Source of the DNA: Streptococcus sp. Marseille-P6264
Lineage (GTDB): Bacteria > Bacillota > Bacilli > Lactobacillales > Streptococcaceae
DNA: 64,000 nt
NCBI RefSeq assembly: GCF_902460355.1
Contig: NZ_CABPTO010000001.1
Coordinates: 124,001-188,000 of the forward strand
Direction: 5' to 3'
Part shown: positions 1 through 7,727 of the stretch, piece by piece
How the letters are laid out: each line of letters begins with the position of its first letter
How positions within the stretch are numbered: position 1 is the first letter of the stretch
Notes under the pieces: generated by a model
The model's database searches: none
What the model saw: the letters and a program-made list of their open reading frames with translations, nothing else
Told to the model about the DNA's origin: nothing
Program-made: the position numbers and the translations under genes

Positions 1-1
1 A

Positions 2-772
2 GTTGATAAGGCTCTGGCAAGTGGCGAGGCTGCTTCAGCCAAGGATAAAACGATTCTGGATACCGAAAAGGTGGACGACCACAGTTATAAGACGGCTATC
101 TACGGTTTCTTGAAAGAATTGTACGGAGAATTTGCACCGCAACCTACGGAGGAAATCTCAGAAGAAACTCTCCAAGCTCTCTTCGAAAAAGGTCAAGAAC
201 TTTTGGAAAAAGTAACGGATTCGACTCTGCAAGCAAATTATCAAAAGCAACTCGCAGCACTTGGTACTGATTTGCAAGAAGCCCGCAAAGATAGAGAAAC
301 GATTTTAGCAGAAACGAAAACGTTCTTGGCTCAAATCGTTGAAACCTTAAAAGAACAGCAAGCATCTGCAGCGCTCAGGGATAAAGAGACCTATCTTAAA
401 ATTTACAATTTGCTGATATCCGCCCACAAGATGCTTGAGGAACAGCAGGGGACAGATGAGCAATTTGCCAAGGTAGATGCTCTATTGGATAAATTATCCG
501 ATCCGAGTGTAGACAAAGCAGGCTTGTTAGCCGAAGCAGAAGCCTTCTTTAATCAGCTTCAAGCCAACAAGCAAGATCCGACTGAAACTAAAACTGAGAC
601 GGAGGCTAATTCGGCTGAGGAGACTAAGGAAGAAAAAACAAGCGAGACTCCTAAAGAAACAGTGGAAGAGTCAAGCTCACCTGCCACTCCTAAAGTAGAA
701 GAAGCGAATGCACCAGCTCCTTCAGAAAAAGAGGCTGAAAGTCAAGTGACACCAGAAGAAAATAAGCAGTAA
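2..772 (+). CDS. C-terminal part of a probable Pht-type histidine triad surface protein (5' end outside window)
   Basis: The frame is open from base 2, so the real start lies to the left; an internal ATG at 71 is not needed. The visible 256 residues are helical and highly charged. Two similar helical units, around residues 70-115 and 140-190 of the visible part, have the pattern LLxKVTDSxLxAN followed by an ILAExxxFL-type helix; from memory this resembles the C-terminal helices of pneumococcal PhtD/PhtE. The last 60 residues are a Glu/Thr/Pro/Ser-rich tail with no LPxTG motif. Known Pht proteins are surface-exposed, bind zinc through HxxHxH motifs and are usually under AdcR control, but no triad motif is visible here because only the end is present. 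The family call is by similarity of pattern only. An unrelated coiled-coil surface protein is the alternative. Confidence 0.5.
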   Translation, partial: VDKALASGEAASAKDKTILDTEKVDDHSYKTAIYGFLKELYGEFAPQPTEEISEETLQALFEKGQELLEKVTDSTLQANYQKQLAALGTDLQEARKDRETILAETKTFLAQIVETLKEQQASAALRDKETYLKIYNLLISAHKMLEEQQGTDEQFAKVDALLDKLSDPSVDKAGLLAEAEAFFNQLQANKQDPTETKTETEANSAEETKEEKTSETPKETVEESSSPATPKVEEANAPAPSEKEAESQVTPEENKQ

Positions 773-800
773 AGAAATTTTTCTAAATAAATGGAATATG

Positions 801-836
801 GAGCGGAAGAAGCTAGAAAACGCTTTAAATCCGCTC
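801..836 (+). terminator. possible terminator hairpin after the Pht-type gene
   Basis: A 7-bp inverted repeat (GAGCGGA at 801-807, TCCGCTC at 830-836) lies 30 bases after the stop codon. The loop is long (22 nt) and the T-run is weak, so it could be an imperfect terminator. Confidence 0.3.
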
Positions 837-916
837 TATTTCCACTTTCTTAGGATGAAGCGTTCGATTTTTGTCATAGAATTGTAATAAAATTTCTATT
901 TAAATGATATGGTTTT

Positions 917-933
917 GACTGGTTTAACCAGTC
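917..933. promoter_or_regulatory. perfect 17-nt palindrome upstream of the SEC10/PgrA gene, possible operator
   Basis: GACTGGTT-T-AACCAGTC is a perfect palindrome 69 bases before the start codon at 1002. It sits about where a -35 would be if TATTAT at 946-951 is the -10. Its right half (TTAACCAGTCAT) agrees with the AdcR zinc-repressor box TTAACYRGTTAA at most positions, which fits the neighbouring Pht-type gene, but the match is incomplete and the regulator is not proven. Confidence 0.4.
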
Positions 934-1001
934 ATTTTATGTTAGTATTATAGCATAGGACTGAATGTAAATGATACATGTGCTATTAGAAGGAGATGTC
1001 T

Positions 1002-3455
1002 ATGGACAAGAAAATTGGTAAATCCGTTGTAGCAACTGGCATTGCAGCGACAACGATTATTTCTGGTGCGCTCAGCCATCAGGTAAAAGCGGATGAACTC
1101 GTTGAGTCAACGGCTACGAAACCAAAGGCAACAGCAGTTACCGAGAAACCAATTACGACAGCGGATGTAGCAGAAGCCAAGGAAAAAGCGGATGCTGCCA
1201 AGAAAAATGTAAATCAGCAACAAGAGCAAACTAAGAAAGCTGAAGCAGACCTTGAAGGAGCCAAAACTGCAGTTTCAGAGGCTCAAGAGAAGGTGGCTAC
1301 TGCTACTGAAAATGAAAAGGCAGCAACTGAAGAAAACATTTCTCAAGCAGAGACCAATGTAAAAAAAGCTGATGAAGAAGTAACAGCAAAATCAGAAACT
1401 GTCAAAGAAGCAGAAACTGCAGTCCAGGAAGCAAGTCAGGCAGTTAAAGACCAAGAAAATACAATTGCTGGTCAGCAATCATTGGTGGATGTGGCAGAAT
1501 CTGAACTAAACAAGGCCAAAGAACCAGTTCATGCAGAAACTGCAGCTGTAGAAACTGCTAAAAATCAGGAAAATCAAGCTCAGACAGCTGTGGAGCATGC
1601 TAAAAATGAACTAGCAAAAGCGGAACAAGCAGCAAGTGTTGCACCGCAAAATCAAGCAGAAATCCAAAATAAAATCAATCAAACTCAGGCCAACTTAGAG
1701 CAGACCAAGCAATTGATTGCTGCAACAAACACTGAGTTGGTGCATGAACAGAAAAACGCAAGTACAGCGCCGGTTGATTTACGAAATACGACCTATTCGC
1801 AATTCTTGGAAAATATTCGAGATAATTCGAATAATGAAGCTGTAAGAAATGCTGCAGCCGATGCTTTAGCCCTTTACAAACGTGGTCAAAATGAATTCAA
1901 TATCACAGTCGGATCAAATCCATCTAGCCCAGCGAGCTTGGAGAATAACTTGCAGGCCTTGGAATTGGTTAAGGCCATCAATGCTTACCGCCGTAATGCA
2001 GGACTTCCAGAACTTTTAGTGGATCCATATGCTAATGTTGCCAGCCAAATTCAGACCTTGTACTTTGAGAAGGCTAACTGGCACATGGGCAAGCTGATCG
2101 GCAATGAAAACGTGGCCATAAGCTTCAATCCTCAAGGTGCGGTTAATTTCTGGCATAGTGAAAAAGCCTTGTATCAGAAGATTGCTGCTCAATACGGCTT
2201 GCCAACTGATGAAAGACAACTGGATGCCAATGCCATTTATATGAAGGTGGGGCCTAACATCTTTGCGCAAATCGGTCACTATGTCCAAATGATGGATAAC
2301 AAGGCCAATGCAATCTCTGCTGCCTATGACACTCATCCAAATCAGTTTGGAACTCCATACGGAACTTCAGAAGTTGGATTCCATAATGTTCGGAATTTCA
2401 ATCAAAGAGTTAATAACGGCACATTGCTAACTGTTGAGGCGATGGAGAAACTTCTTCGCAGCGGCGGCAGTCGTGGGGCTGCTTCAAGTGCCAATGTGAC
2501 AGCCTTGAAGAATCGCTTGGCAGAGTTACAAGCGCAAAAAGTTAGTCAAGAGTCTAGCCTGAATCTTTTAAACAATCAGTTGACAGATTCATACAAGGCG
2601 CAGAAAGATCGTGCGGCTGCTGTTGTAAAAGCTAAACAGAATCTTGAAGCTGCTGAGAAAGCCTTAGCTCTGACTCAACAAAACTTGTCAGATAAAAAAG
2701 CTGCTTTGAAGTCAGCAACAGCAAGAATCGCGTCTGCCCTTTTTCCATATCAGGCTAAATTGCAAAAAGCTCAGGCAACCCTAGAAGAGGCTAAAAACCA
2801 GCTTGCAGCATTGAAGAAGGCTGAGGAAAACAAGAATAAGGCACTAGAAGCAGCTAAAGCTGAATTGGTAGCTGCTCAAAATCGTGTAGCAGCGGCTCAG
2901 AAGAAAGTTGCAGATCTCAAAACAGCTCCACAACAATTGGAAAAAGCTAAGCAAGACTTGGCTGCAGCAGAGGCTGACCTGAAGGCCAAACAAGCTGTTG
3001 CTGAGACTGAGAATGCAAAATTAGTTGATTTGCAAACAGTCTACAATGAATTGCTAGCAAATTACAATTATTTGCTAGACCTGCTTCCAAAAGAAGTGCG
3101 CCAAGCCCTAGCATCAGCCACTACAACTACTTATCAGGCAAATGGTGGACTTAATTTTGCTGCAGCAGGTGCAGGTAGTCAAACGGTTCTGACTTCGAAT
3201 GCAAGTTCAGCTTCTCAAGATGAGAAGGATGCATCGGTTGAAACATTGGCTAACGTAGCTACTCAAGCTCAGCCAAAAACTGATAATAATGCTAATGCTA
3301 CATCGACTCCAGCGACTCCTAAAGCTTCGCCTAGCCAGTCAGTTGTCCTTCCTAATACAGGAACGGAAGCGGAACAATTAGCCTTCCTTGGAATGACTCT
3401 CGGTGCAGCTCTTCTCGCAGGTGCTGTGAAACATCGCCGTAGAAAAACTTTATAG
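1002..3455 (+). CDS. SEC10/PgrA-type CAP-domain surface protein, LPNTG cell-wall anchored
   Basis: Cell-wall surface protein of about 817 residues. An upstream ATG at 996 touches the AGGAG (991-995), so the ATG at 1002, six bases further on, is the better start. Order of parts: signal peptide (about 1-31, ending VKA before DEL), a long Ala/Glu/Lys coiled coil (about 50-240), a CAP/SCP-like domain (about 270-480, with KAINAYRRNAGL, NWHMG and ENVA stretches) typical of the SEC10/PgrA surface-exclusion family, a second coiled coil (about 500-710), a disordered linker, then LPNTG at 783-787, a hydrophobic segment and an RRRKTL tail for sortase. Relatives in enterococci reduce conjugative uptake or mediate adhesion; the role here is unknown. 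The sortase A gene at 45.4 kb is the expected anchoring enzyme. Confidence 0.88.
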   Translation: MDKKIGKSVVATGIAATTIISGALSHQVKADELVESTATKPKATAVTEKPITTADVAEAKEKADAAKKNVNQQQEQTKKAEADLEGAKTAVSEAQEKVATATENEKAATEENISQAETNVKKADEEVTAKSETVKEAETAVQEASQAVKDQENTIAGQQSLVDVAESELNKAKEPVHAETAAVETAKNQENQAQTAVEHAKNELAKAEQAASVAPQNQAEIQNKINQTQANLEQTKQLIAATNTELVHEQKNASTAPVDLRNTTYSQFLENIRDNSNNEAVRNAAADALALYKRGQNEFNITVGSNPSSPASLENNLQALELVKAINAYRRNAGLPELLVDPYANVASQIQTLYFEKANWHMGKLIGNENVAISFNPQGAVNFWHSEKALYQKIAAQYGLPTDERQLDANAIYMKVGPNIFAQIGHYVQMMDNKANAISAAYDTHPNQFGTPYGTSEVGFHNVRNFNQRVNNGTLLTVEAMEKLLRSGGSRGAASSANVTALKNRLAELQAQKVSQESSLNLLNNQLTDSYKAQKDRAAAVVKAKQNLEAAEKALALTQQNLSDKKAALKSATARIASALFPYQAKLQKAQATLEEAKNQLAALKKAEENKNKALEAAKAELVAAQNRVAAAQKKVADLKTAPQQLEKAKQDLAAAEADLKAKQAVAETENAKLVDLQTVYNELLANYNYLLDLLPKEVRQALASATTTTYQANGGLNFAAAGAGSQTVLTSNASSASQDEKDASVETLANVATQAQPKTDNNANATSTPATPKASPSQSVVLPNTGTEAEQLAFLGMTLGAALLAGAVKHRRRKTL

Positions 3456-3465
3456 CAGATAACAG

Positions 3466-3497
3466 TGAAGTGAGTGTTACAGCTCACTTCATTTTTT
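3466..3497 (+). terminator. terminator of the SEC10/PgrA gene
   Basis: GAAGTGAG (3467-3474) pairs with CTCACTTC (3483-3490) around an 8-nt loop, followed by ATTTTTTA: a standard intrinsic terminator just after the stop codon. Confidence 0.85.
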
Positions 3498-3608
3498 ATT
3501 GGTGAATTAGTTTGATTGAAAAAATTGTGGAAGAAAGGTTTCTTGATTCAAATAATTCTTAAATTTAGCTAGAAAACATTCCTTTTATCTGCTTTTCAGG
3601 GGATATCA

Positions 3609-3617
3609 TGTTATAAT
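3609..3617 (+). promoter_or_regulatory. extended -10 promoter of the ferrochelatase gene
   Basis: TG-T-TATAAT (TATAAT at 3612-3617) lies 31 bases before the start codon. The -35 is poor, as is usual for extended -10 promoters. Confidence 0.6.
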
Positions 3618-3648
3618 AGCAGAGGATTTTATATAAAAAGAGGAACTT

Positions 3649-4743
3649 ATGACTAAAAAAGCTATTCTAATGATGACCTTTGGATCGCCAGATGGCTATA
3701 CTTTTGAGGATATTGCAGAATTTTTTACGAATATCCGTCGTGGCGTGCGGCCTACTGATCAGGAGATTCAGCATCTTCATGATAATTATCAGCGTATTGG
3801 TGGCAGTCCCCTGCAACGCATCACACGGGCAGAAGTTGGGCTGGTGGAAGAAGCTTTAAAGGGAGAGTATGCTGTCTATTTTGCTAATAAATTTTCTCGC
3901 CCCTTTATTCCAGATGTTATTAAGCAGATGGAGGATGACGGGATTGAGGAATGTATTTGCTTGATTTTAGAACCGCATTATTCCTTTTACTCTGTTATGG
4001 GGTATGAAAAATTTATTACGAGCCAGACAATTAAATTCCATATTATCAAAGAATGGTATCAGGCTGAGCATTTGCTTGGCTTTTGGGAGGAAGAAATCAG
4101 GAAAATCTTGCAAACGCAAGTCAAAGATGAAAGTTTTAAGGTCATCTTTTCAGCTCACAGTGTACCAGTTTTAGCCCTTGATTTTGAAGATCCATATATT
4201 GACCAGATTATTGAAAACTCACAGTTGATTGCACATCGGCTAGGCCTTGCTCCATCTGAGTATACCAATACCTGGCAGAGCGAAAGCGATATTGGCTTGC
4301 CGTGGATCAAGCCAGATGTCCTAGAATATCTCCGAGATCAAACGACCCATCCGCAACATTATATCTTTGTCCCAATTAGTTTCATCAGCGAACATATCGA
4401 GGTGCTGTTTGATAATGACGTGGAGTGTCAGGAATTGTGTCAAGAACTCGGTGTGGCTTATCATCGTCCACCAATGCCTAACACAGACTCCCGTTTGATC
4501 GCTGCATTATTAGCAACTATTCGTCAGCATGAAACAGAAGAGCTTCGATACATGCACCCAGAAGAAACAACCTTTGACGAATTGGCCCCTTCAGAAGAAA
4601 GTAATCAAATCTTAAGCGAAACAGAAGAACTTCAGATGCCTGAATTTGTCAAAAAATTGATAGAGAAAAAGGGCAGAGAAAATGTCAAAATGCCTTATTT
4701 CATAAAGAAAATGTTAGAAAAAAGAGCGAAAGAATCAAAGTAA
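3649..4743 (+). CDS. hemH: ferrochelatase family protein (coproporphyrin ferrochelatase type)
   Basis: A 364-residue member of the ferrochelatase family, which inserts Fe2+ into a porphyrin. Expected catalytic features are visible: the FSAHSVP stretch with its conserved His near residue 168, and the conserved Glu of [10 protein letters not shown] near 245. In Firmicutes this enzyme normally acts on coproporphyrin III in the cytoplasm. No other heme-synthesis gene is in the window, and streptococci generally do not make heme, so it may use an imported porphyrin or have another role. About 35 residues at the C-terminus form two similar basic units ([11 protein letters not shown] and [11 protein letters not shown]), which look like an added tail. 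It is probably monocistronic: it has its own promoter and 95 bases separate it from uvrC. Confidence 0.88.
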   Translation: MTKKAILMMTFGSPDGYTFEDIAEFFTNIRRGVRPTDQEIQHLHDNYQRIGGSPLQRITRAEVGLVEEALKGEYAVYFANKFSRPFIPDVIKQMEDDGIEECICLILEPHYSFYSVMGYEKFITSQTIKFHIIKEWYQAEHLLGFWEEEIRKILQTQVKDESFKVIFSAHSVPVLALDFEDPYIDQIIENSQLIAHRLGLAPSEYTNTWQSESDIGLPWIKPDVLEYLRDQTTHPQHYIFVPISFISEHIEVLFDNDVECQELCQELGVAYHRPPMPNTDSRLIAALLATIRQHETEELRYMHPEETTFDELAPSEESNQILSETEELQMPEFVKKLIEKKGRENVKMPYFIKKMLEKRAKESK

Positions 4744-4838
4744 GTCTAAGATTTACCAACCTAGAAATGAACATTTGTAACAGTGCATGTTCTAGGAAAT
4801 GAAAAATTTCTATTGAAAAGATAGGGTTTTGGGAAAAT

Positions 4839-6674
4839 ATGTCTACAAACAAGCTAATTCAATCCAAGCTGGAACTGTTGCCGACCAGTCCCGGCTGTTA
4901 CATTCACAAGGACAAAAACGGTACTATTATCTATGTCGGCAAAGCCAAGAATCTTCGCAATCGTGTTCGCTCTTATTTTCGTGGCAGCCACGACACCAAG
5001 ACGGAGGCCTTGGTTTCCGAGATTGAGGATTTTGAGTTTATTGTCACCGAGTCTAATATCGAGGCCTTGCTCCTAGAAATCAATCTAATCAAGGAAAATA
5101 AGCCCAAGTACAATATCATGCTCAAGGACGATAAGTCCTATCCTTTTATTAAGATTACCAACGAAGTCTATCCGCGTCTGATTATCACGCGCCAAGTCAA
5201 AAAGGATGGTGGTCTTTATTTTGGGCCTTATCCAGATGTCGGTGCAGCCAATGAAATCAAGCGCCTGCTCGATCGCATTTTTACATTCAAAAAATGTACC
5301 AATCCACCTGCAAAAGTCTGCTTTTATTATCACTTGGGGCAATGCGAAGCCCATACGATTTGCAAGCGGGATAGCCAGTATTTCAAGAATATGGCTCAGG
5401 AAGTGTCGGATTTTCTCAAGGGACAGGATGATAAGATTATCGATGAGCTGCGTGATAAGATGAATAAAACAGCTGCAGCTATGGAATTTGAGCGGGCAGC
5501 CGAATACCGTGATCTGATTCAGGCTATTGGAACCTTGCGTACCAAGCAGCGGGTCATGGCTAAAGATTTGCAGAATCGGGATGTCTTTGGTTACTATGTG
5601 GACAAGGGCTGGATGTGCGTCCAAGTCTTCTTTGTCCGCCAGGGCAAACTAATTGAGCGTGATGTCAATCTTTTCCCTTATTACAATGATCCCGACGAGG
5701 ATTTCCTGACCTATATTGGCCAGTTCTACCAAGAAAAGTCCCACCTCAAGCCCAATGAAATCTTAATTCCAGCAGACATTGATGAAGAAGCTGTTCGGGC
5801 CGTTGTGGATACCAAAGTAGTCAAGCCACAGCGTGGCGAAAAGAAACAGTTGGTTAATCTGGCTATTAAGAATGCTCGGGTCAGCCTCCAGCAGAAATTT
5901 GACCTTTTGGAGAAATCCGTTGAGAAAACGCAGGGCGCTATCGAAAATCTAGGGAAGCTCCTTAACATTCCGACACCGGTTCGGATCGAGTCTTTCGATA
6001 ACTCTAATATCATGGGGACCAGTCCTGTCTCAGCTATGGTGGTCTTTGTCAATGGTAAGCCTAGCAAGAGAGATTATCGCAAATACAAGATCAAGACTGT
6101 GGTAGGGCCGGACGACTACGCCAGTATGCGAGAGGTTATCAAGCGCCGCTATAGTCGGGTCATTCGTGACGGGTTGACGCCACCAGATCTGATTGTCATT
6201 GACGGAGGACAAGGCCAGGTCAATATTGCTAAAGAAGTTATCCAGAATCATTTGGGGCTGGATATTCCCATCGCAGGACTGCAAAAAAATGATAAGCACC
6301 AGACCCATGAATTGCTCTTTGGCGATCCTCTTCAAGTAGTAGAACTGTCCCGTAATTCTCAGGAATTTTTCCTCCTCCAGCGTATCCAAGATGAGGTGCA
6401 CCGCTTTGCCATTACCTTCCACCGCCAGCTCCGGTCTAAGAATTCCTTCTCATCGCAACTCGATGGCATCGAAGGCTTGGGGCCAAAACGCAAGCAAAAT
6501 CTCATGAAGCATTTCAAATCTCTGACTAAGATTAAAGAAGCCAGTGTGGATGAAATCGTCGAAGTGGGCGTGCCGCGAGCAGTGGCGGAGGCTGTGCAGG
6601 CAAAACTCAATCAAACAGAGCCATCCCGTCCCTTGTTAGAAGTGGCGGAGCCCTTAGCAGAATTGGATAGTTAA
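4839..6674 (+). CDS. uvrC: excinuclease ABC subunit C
   Basis: Nucleotide excision repair endonuclease that makes the dual incision with UvrA/UvrB. Domains in order: GIY-YIG nuclease (about 14-95, with TSPGCYIH and [12 protein letters not shown]), central cysteine-containing segment ([17 protein letters not shown]), UVR motif for UvrB contact (about 200-235, [13 protein letters not shown]), RNase H-like C-terminal nuclease (about 360-530, with [12 protein letters not shown] and [12 protein letters not shown]), and a helix-hairpin-helix pair ([19 protein letters not shown]). At 611 residues it is full length for a streptococcal UvrC. The start codon is the first ATG of the frame; the Shine-Dalgarno sequence is weak. 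A terminator follows directly, separating it from the defence cassette. Confidence 0.97.
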   Translation: MSTNKLIQSKLELLPTSPGCYIHKDKNGTIIYVGKAKNLRNRVRSYFRGSHDTKTEALVSEIEDFEFIVTESNIEALLLEINLIKENKPKYNIMLKDDKSYPFIKITNEVYPRLIITRQVKKDGGLYFGPYPDVGAANEIKRLLDRIFTFKKCTNPPAKVCFYYHLGQCEAHTICKRDSQYFKNMAQEVSDFLKGQDDKIIDELRDKMNKTAAAMEFERAAEYRDLIQAIGTLRTKQRVMAKDLQNRDVFGYYVDKGWMCVQVFFVRQGKLIERDVNLFPYYNDPDEDFLTYIGQFYQEKSHLKPNEILIPADIDEEAVRAVVDTKVVKPQRGEKKQLVNLAIKNARVSLQQKFDLLEKSVEKTQGAIENLGKLLNIPTPVRIESFDNSNIMGTSPVSAMVVFVNGKPSKRDYRKYKIKTVVGPDDYASMREVIKRRYSRVIRDGLTPPDLIVIDGGQGQVNIAKEVIQNHLGLDIPIAGLQKNDKHQTHELLFGDPLQVVELSRNSQEFFLLQRIQDEVHRFAITFHRQLRSKNSFSSQLDGIEGLGPKRKQNLMKHFKSLTKIKEASVDEIVEVGVPRAVAEAVQAKLNQTEPSRPLLEVAEPLAELDS

Positions 6675-6684
6675 TATATAAACT

Positions 6685-6706
6685 AAGACCGTGAAAACGG
6701 TCTTTT
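6685..6706 (+). terminator. uvrC terminator
   Basis: AAGACCG (6685-6691) and CGGTCTT (6698-6704) form a stem with a short A-rich loop followed by Ts, 10 bases past the uvrC stop. Confidence 0.8.
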
Positions 6707-6707
6707 G

Positions 6708-6716
6708 TGGTATAAT
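6708..6716 (+). promoter_or_regulatory. extended -10 promoter of the HNH/ATPase cassette
   Basis: TGG-TATAAT (TATAAT at 6711-6716) lies immediately after the uvrC terminator and 33 bases before the HNH gene, so the cassette appears to have its own transcription start. Confidence 0.6.
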
Positions 6717-6749
6717 TGGAAGGAAGTGAGCTAGAATGGAGAGACAATT

Positions 6750-7727
6750 ATGATACCTATAGAAAAATCAAATCCGTCTGAAGTTGAAAAAATTTGCTTG
6801 GAATTATATAGAAAAATGAATTTTCAAGATTATCCTGAATTTAAAAATGAATTAAATAAATGGGTCACAGATAATATACCAGGACTTGAGAGTGAAAAGG
6901 ATGCTTTTCTAAAGATAATGACAGGTGAGTATTCATTTTTAGAAAATATTAAAGAATTGTTGGATAATTTTGCAGATGAAGAACCTAGATTAGCAGAGTT
7001 TTTAAGAAAATCTTATGGAAAGATAGATTCGAGATTAAGGAGGAAAATAATTGATTTAAAGAACGTTTCTGTATGCCCGTATTGTAATCGTAATTATATA
7101 AACTCAACATATAAAGTACTTCATTGTAATAATTGTAGTCAAGAATTATTAGTGATTGATGAGGCTGAAAAAGAATGTCGATATTGCAAACAAGAGATTA
7201 ACGGTCAGACTAAAGTAGTAAATACTGCTCAACTAGATCATTTTTTTCCAAAAGACAGCTATCCACTGTTTTCCGTTTCATTTTACAATTTAATTCCTAG
7301 TTGTTATAGCTGTAATCATGTGAAATCGAATAAGGGTTTAGAATATAGTCCCTATGACACTAGTTTTTCATTTGATGATGTAAAGTTTACATACGTTCCA
7401 AAGTCTGTTGATGAGATTAATATAAAAATCGATTCTCATGATATTTATTTTAAAAATGGAATTCGTATTTTGGGTATAGAGGAGCTATATCAAAGTCACA
7501 TTGATGTAGTAAATGAATTGATTTGGAAAAAAGAAGTATATACAGATAGTTATAGAGATGGTTTGTCAAAAATCTTAAATCAAACAAATCTTGAATTGAG
7601 AAAAGCTGAGTTGAATCGTTTTATAACAGGTTACTACACAGACAAAGAAAATTATGGGAAAAGACCACTTTCAAAAATGGTTACAGATATTAGCAAAGAA
7701 ATTGGACTAGTAGGAGAAGAAGAATGA
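6750..7727 (+). CDS. HNH nuclease of a Septu-like (PtuB-type) two-gene defence cassette
   Basis: A 325-residue predicted HNH endonuclease. After a helical N-terminal region (1-100) come four CxxC pairs: CPYC (109-112), CNNC (126-129), CRYC (143-146) and CYSC (185-188). The ββα-metal core is LDHFFPKDSYP (catalytic His 164), Asn 180 and SCNHVKSN (His 190, Asn 194). The first and last CxxC pairs suit the treble-clef zinc site; the two middle pairs look like an inserted zinc ribbon. The gene overlaps the downstream ATPase by 4 bases (ATGA), implying coupled translation. HNH nuclease plus SMC/ABC-like ATPase is the composition of Septu (PtuA/PtuB), but here the nuclease comes first. AT-rich codon use suggests acquisition. 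Defence function is inferred from family and pairing. Confidence 0.75.
   Translation: MIPIEKSNPSEVEKICLELYRKMNFQDYPEFKNELNKWVTDNIPGLESEKDAFLKIMTGEYSFLENIKELLDNFADEEPRLAEFLRKSYGKIDSRLRRKIIDLKNVSVCPYCNRNYINSTYKVLHCNNCSQELLVIDEAEKECRYCKQEINGQTKVVNTAQLDHFFPKDSYPLFSVSFYNLIPSCYSCNHVKSNKGLEYSPYDTSFSFDDVKFTYVPKSVDEINIKIDSHDIYFKNGIRILGIEELYQSHIDVVNELIWKKEVYTDSYRDGLSKILNQTNLELRKAELNRFITGYYTDKENYGKRPLSKMVTDISKEIGLVGEEE

Noticed and set aside
4765-4800. CCTAGAA...TTCTAGG hairpin before uvrC as a terminator
   Set aside because: The stem is interrupted and no T-run follows.
5085-5624. 179-codon minus-strand frame inside uvrC
   Set aside because: Fully contained in the well-supported uvrC reading frame; antisense shadow.
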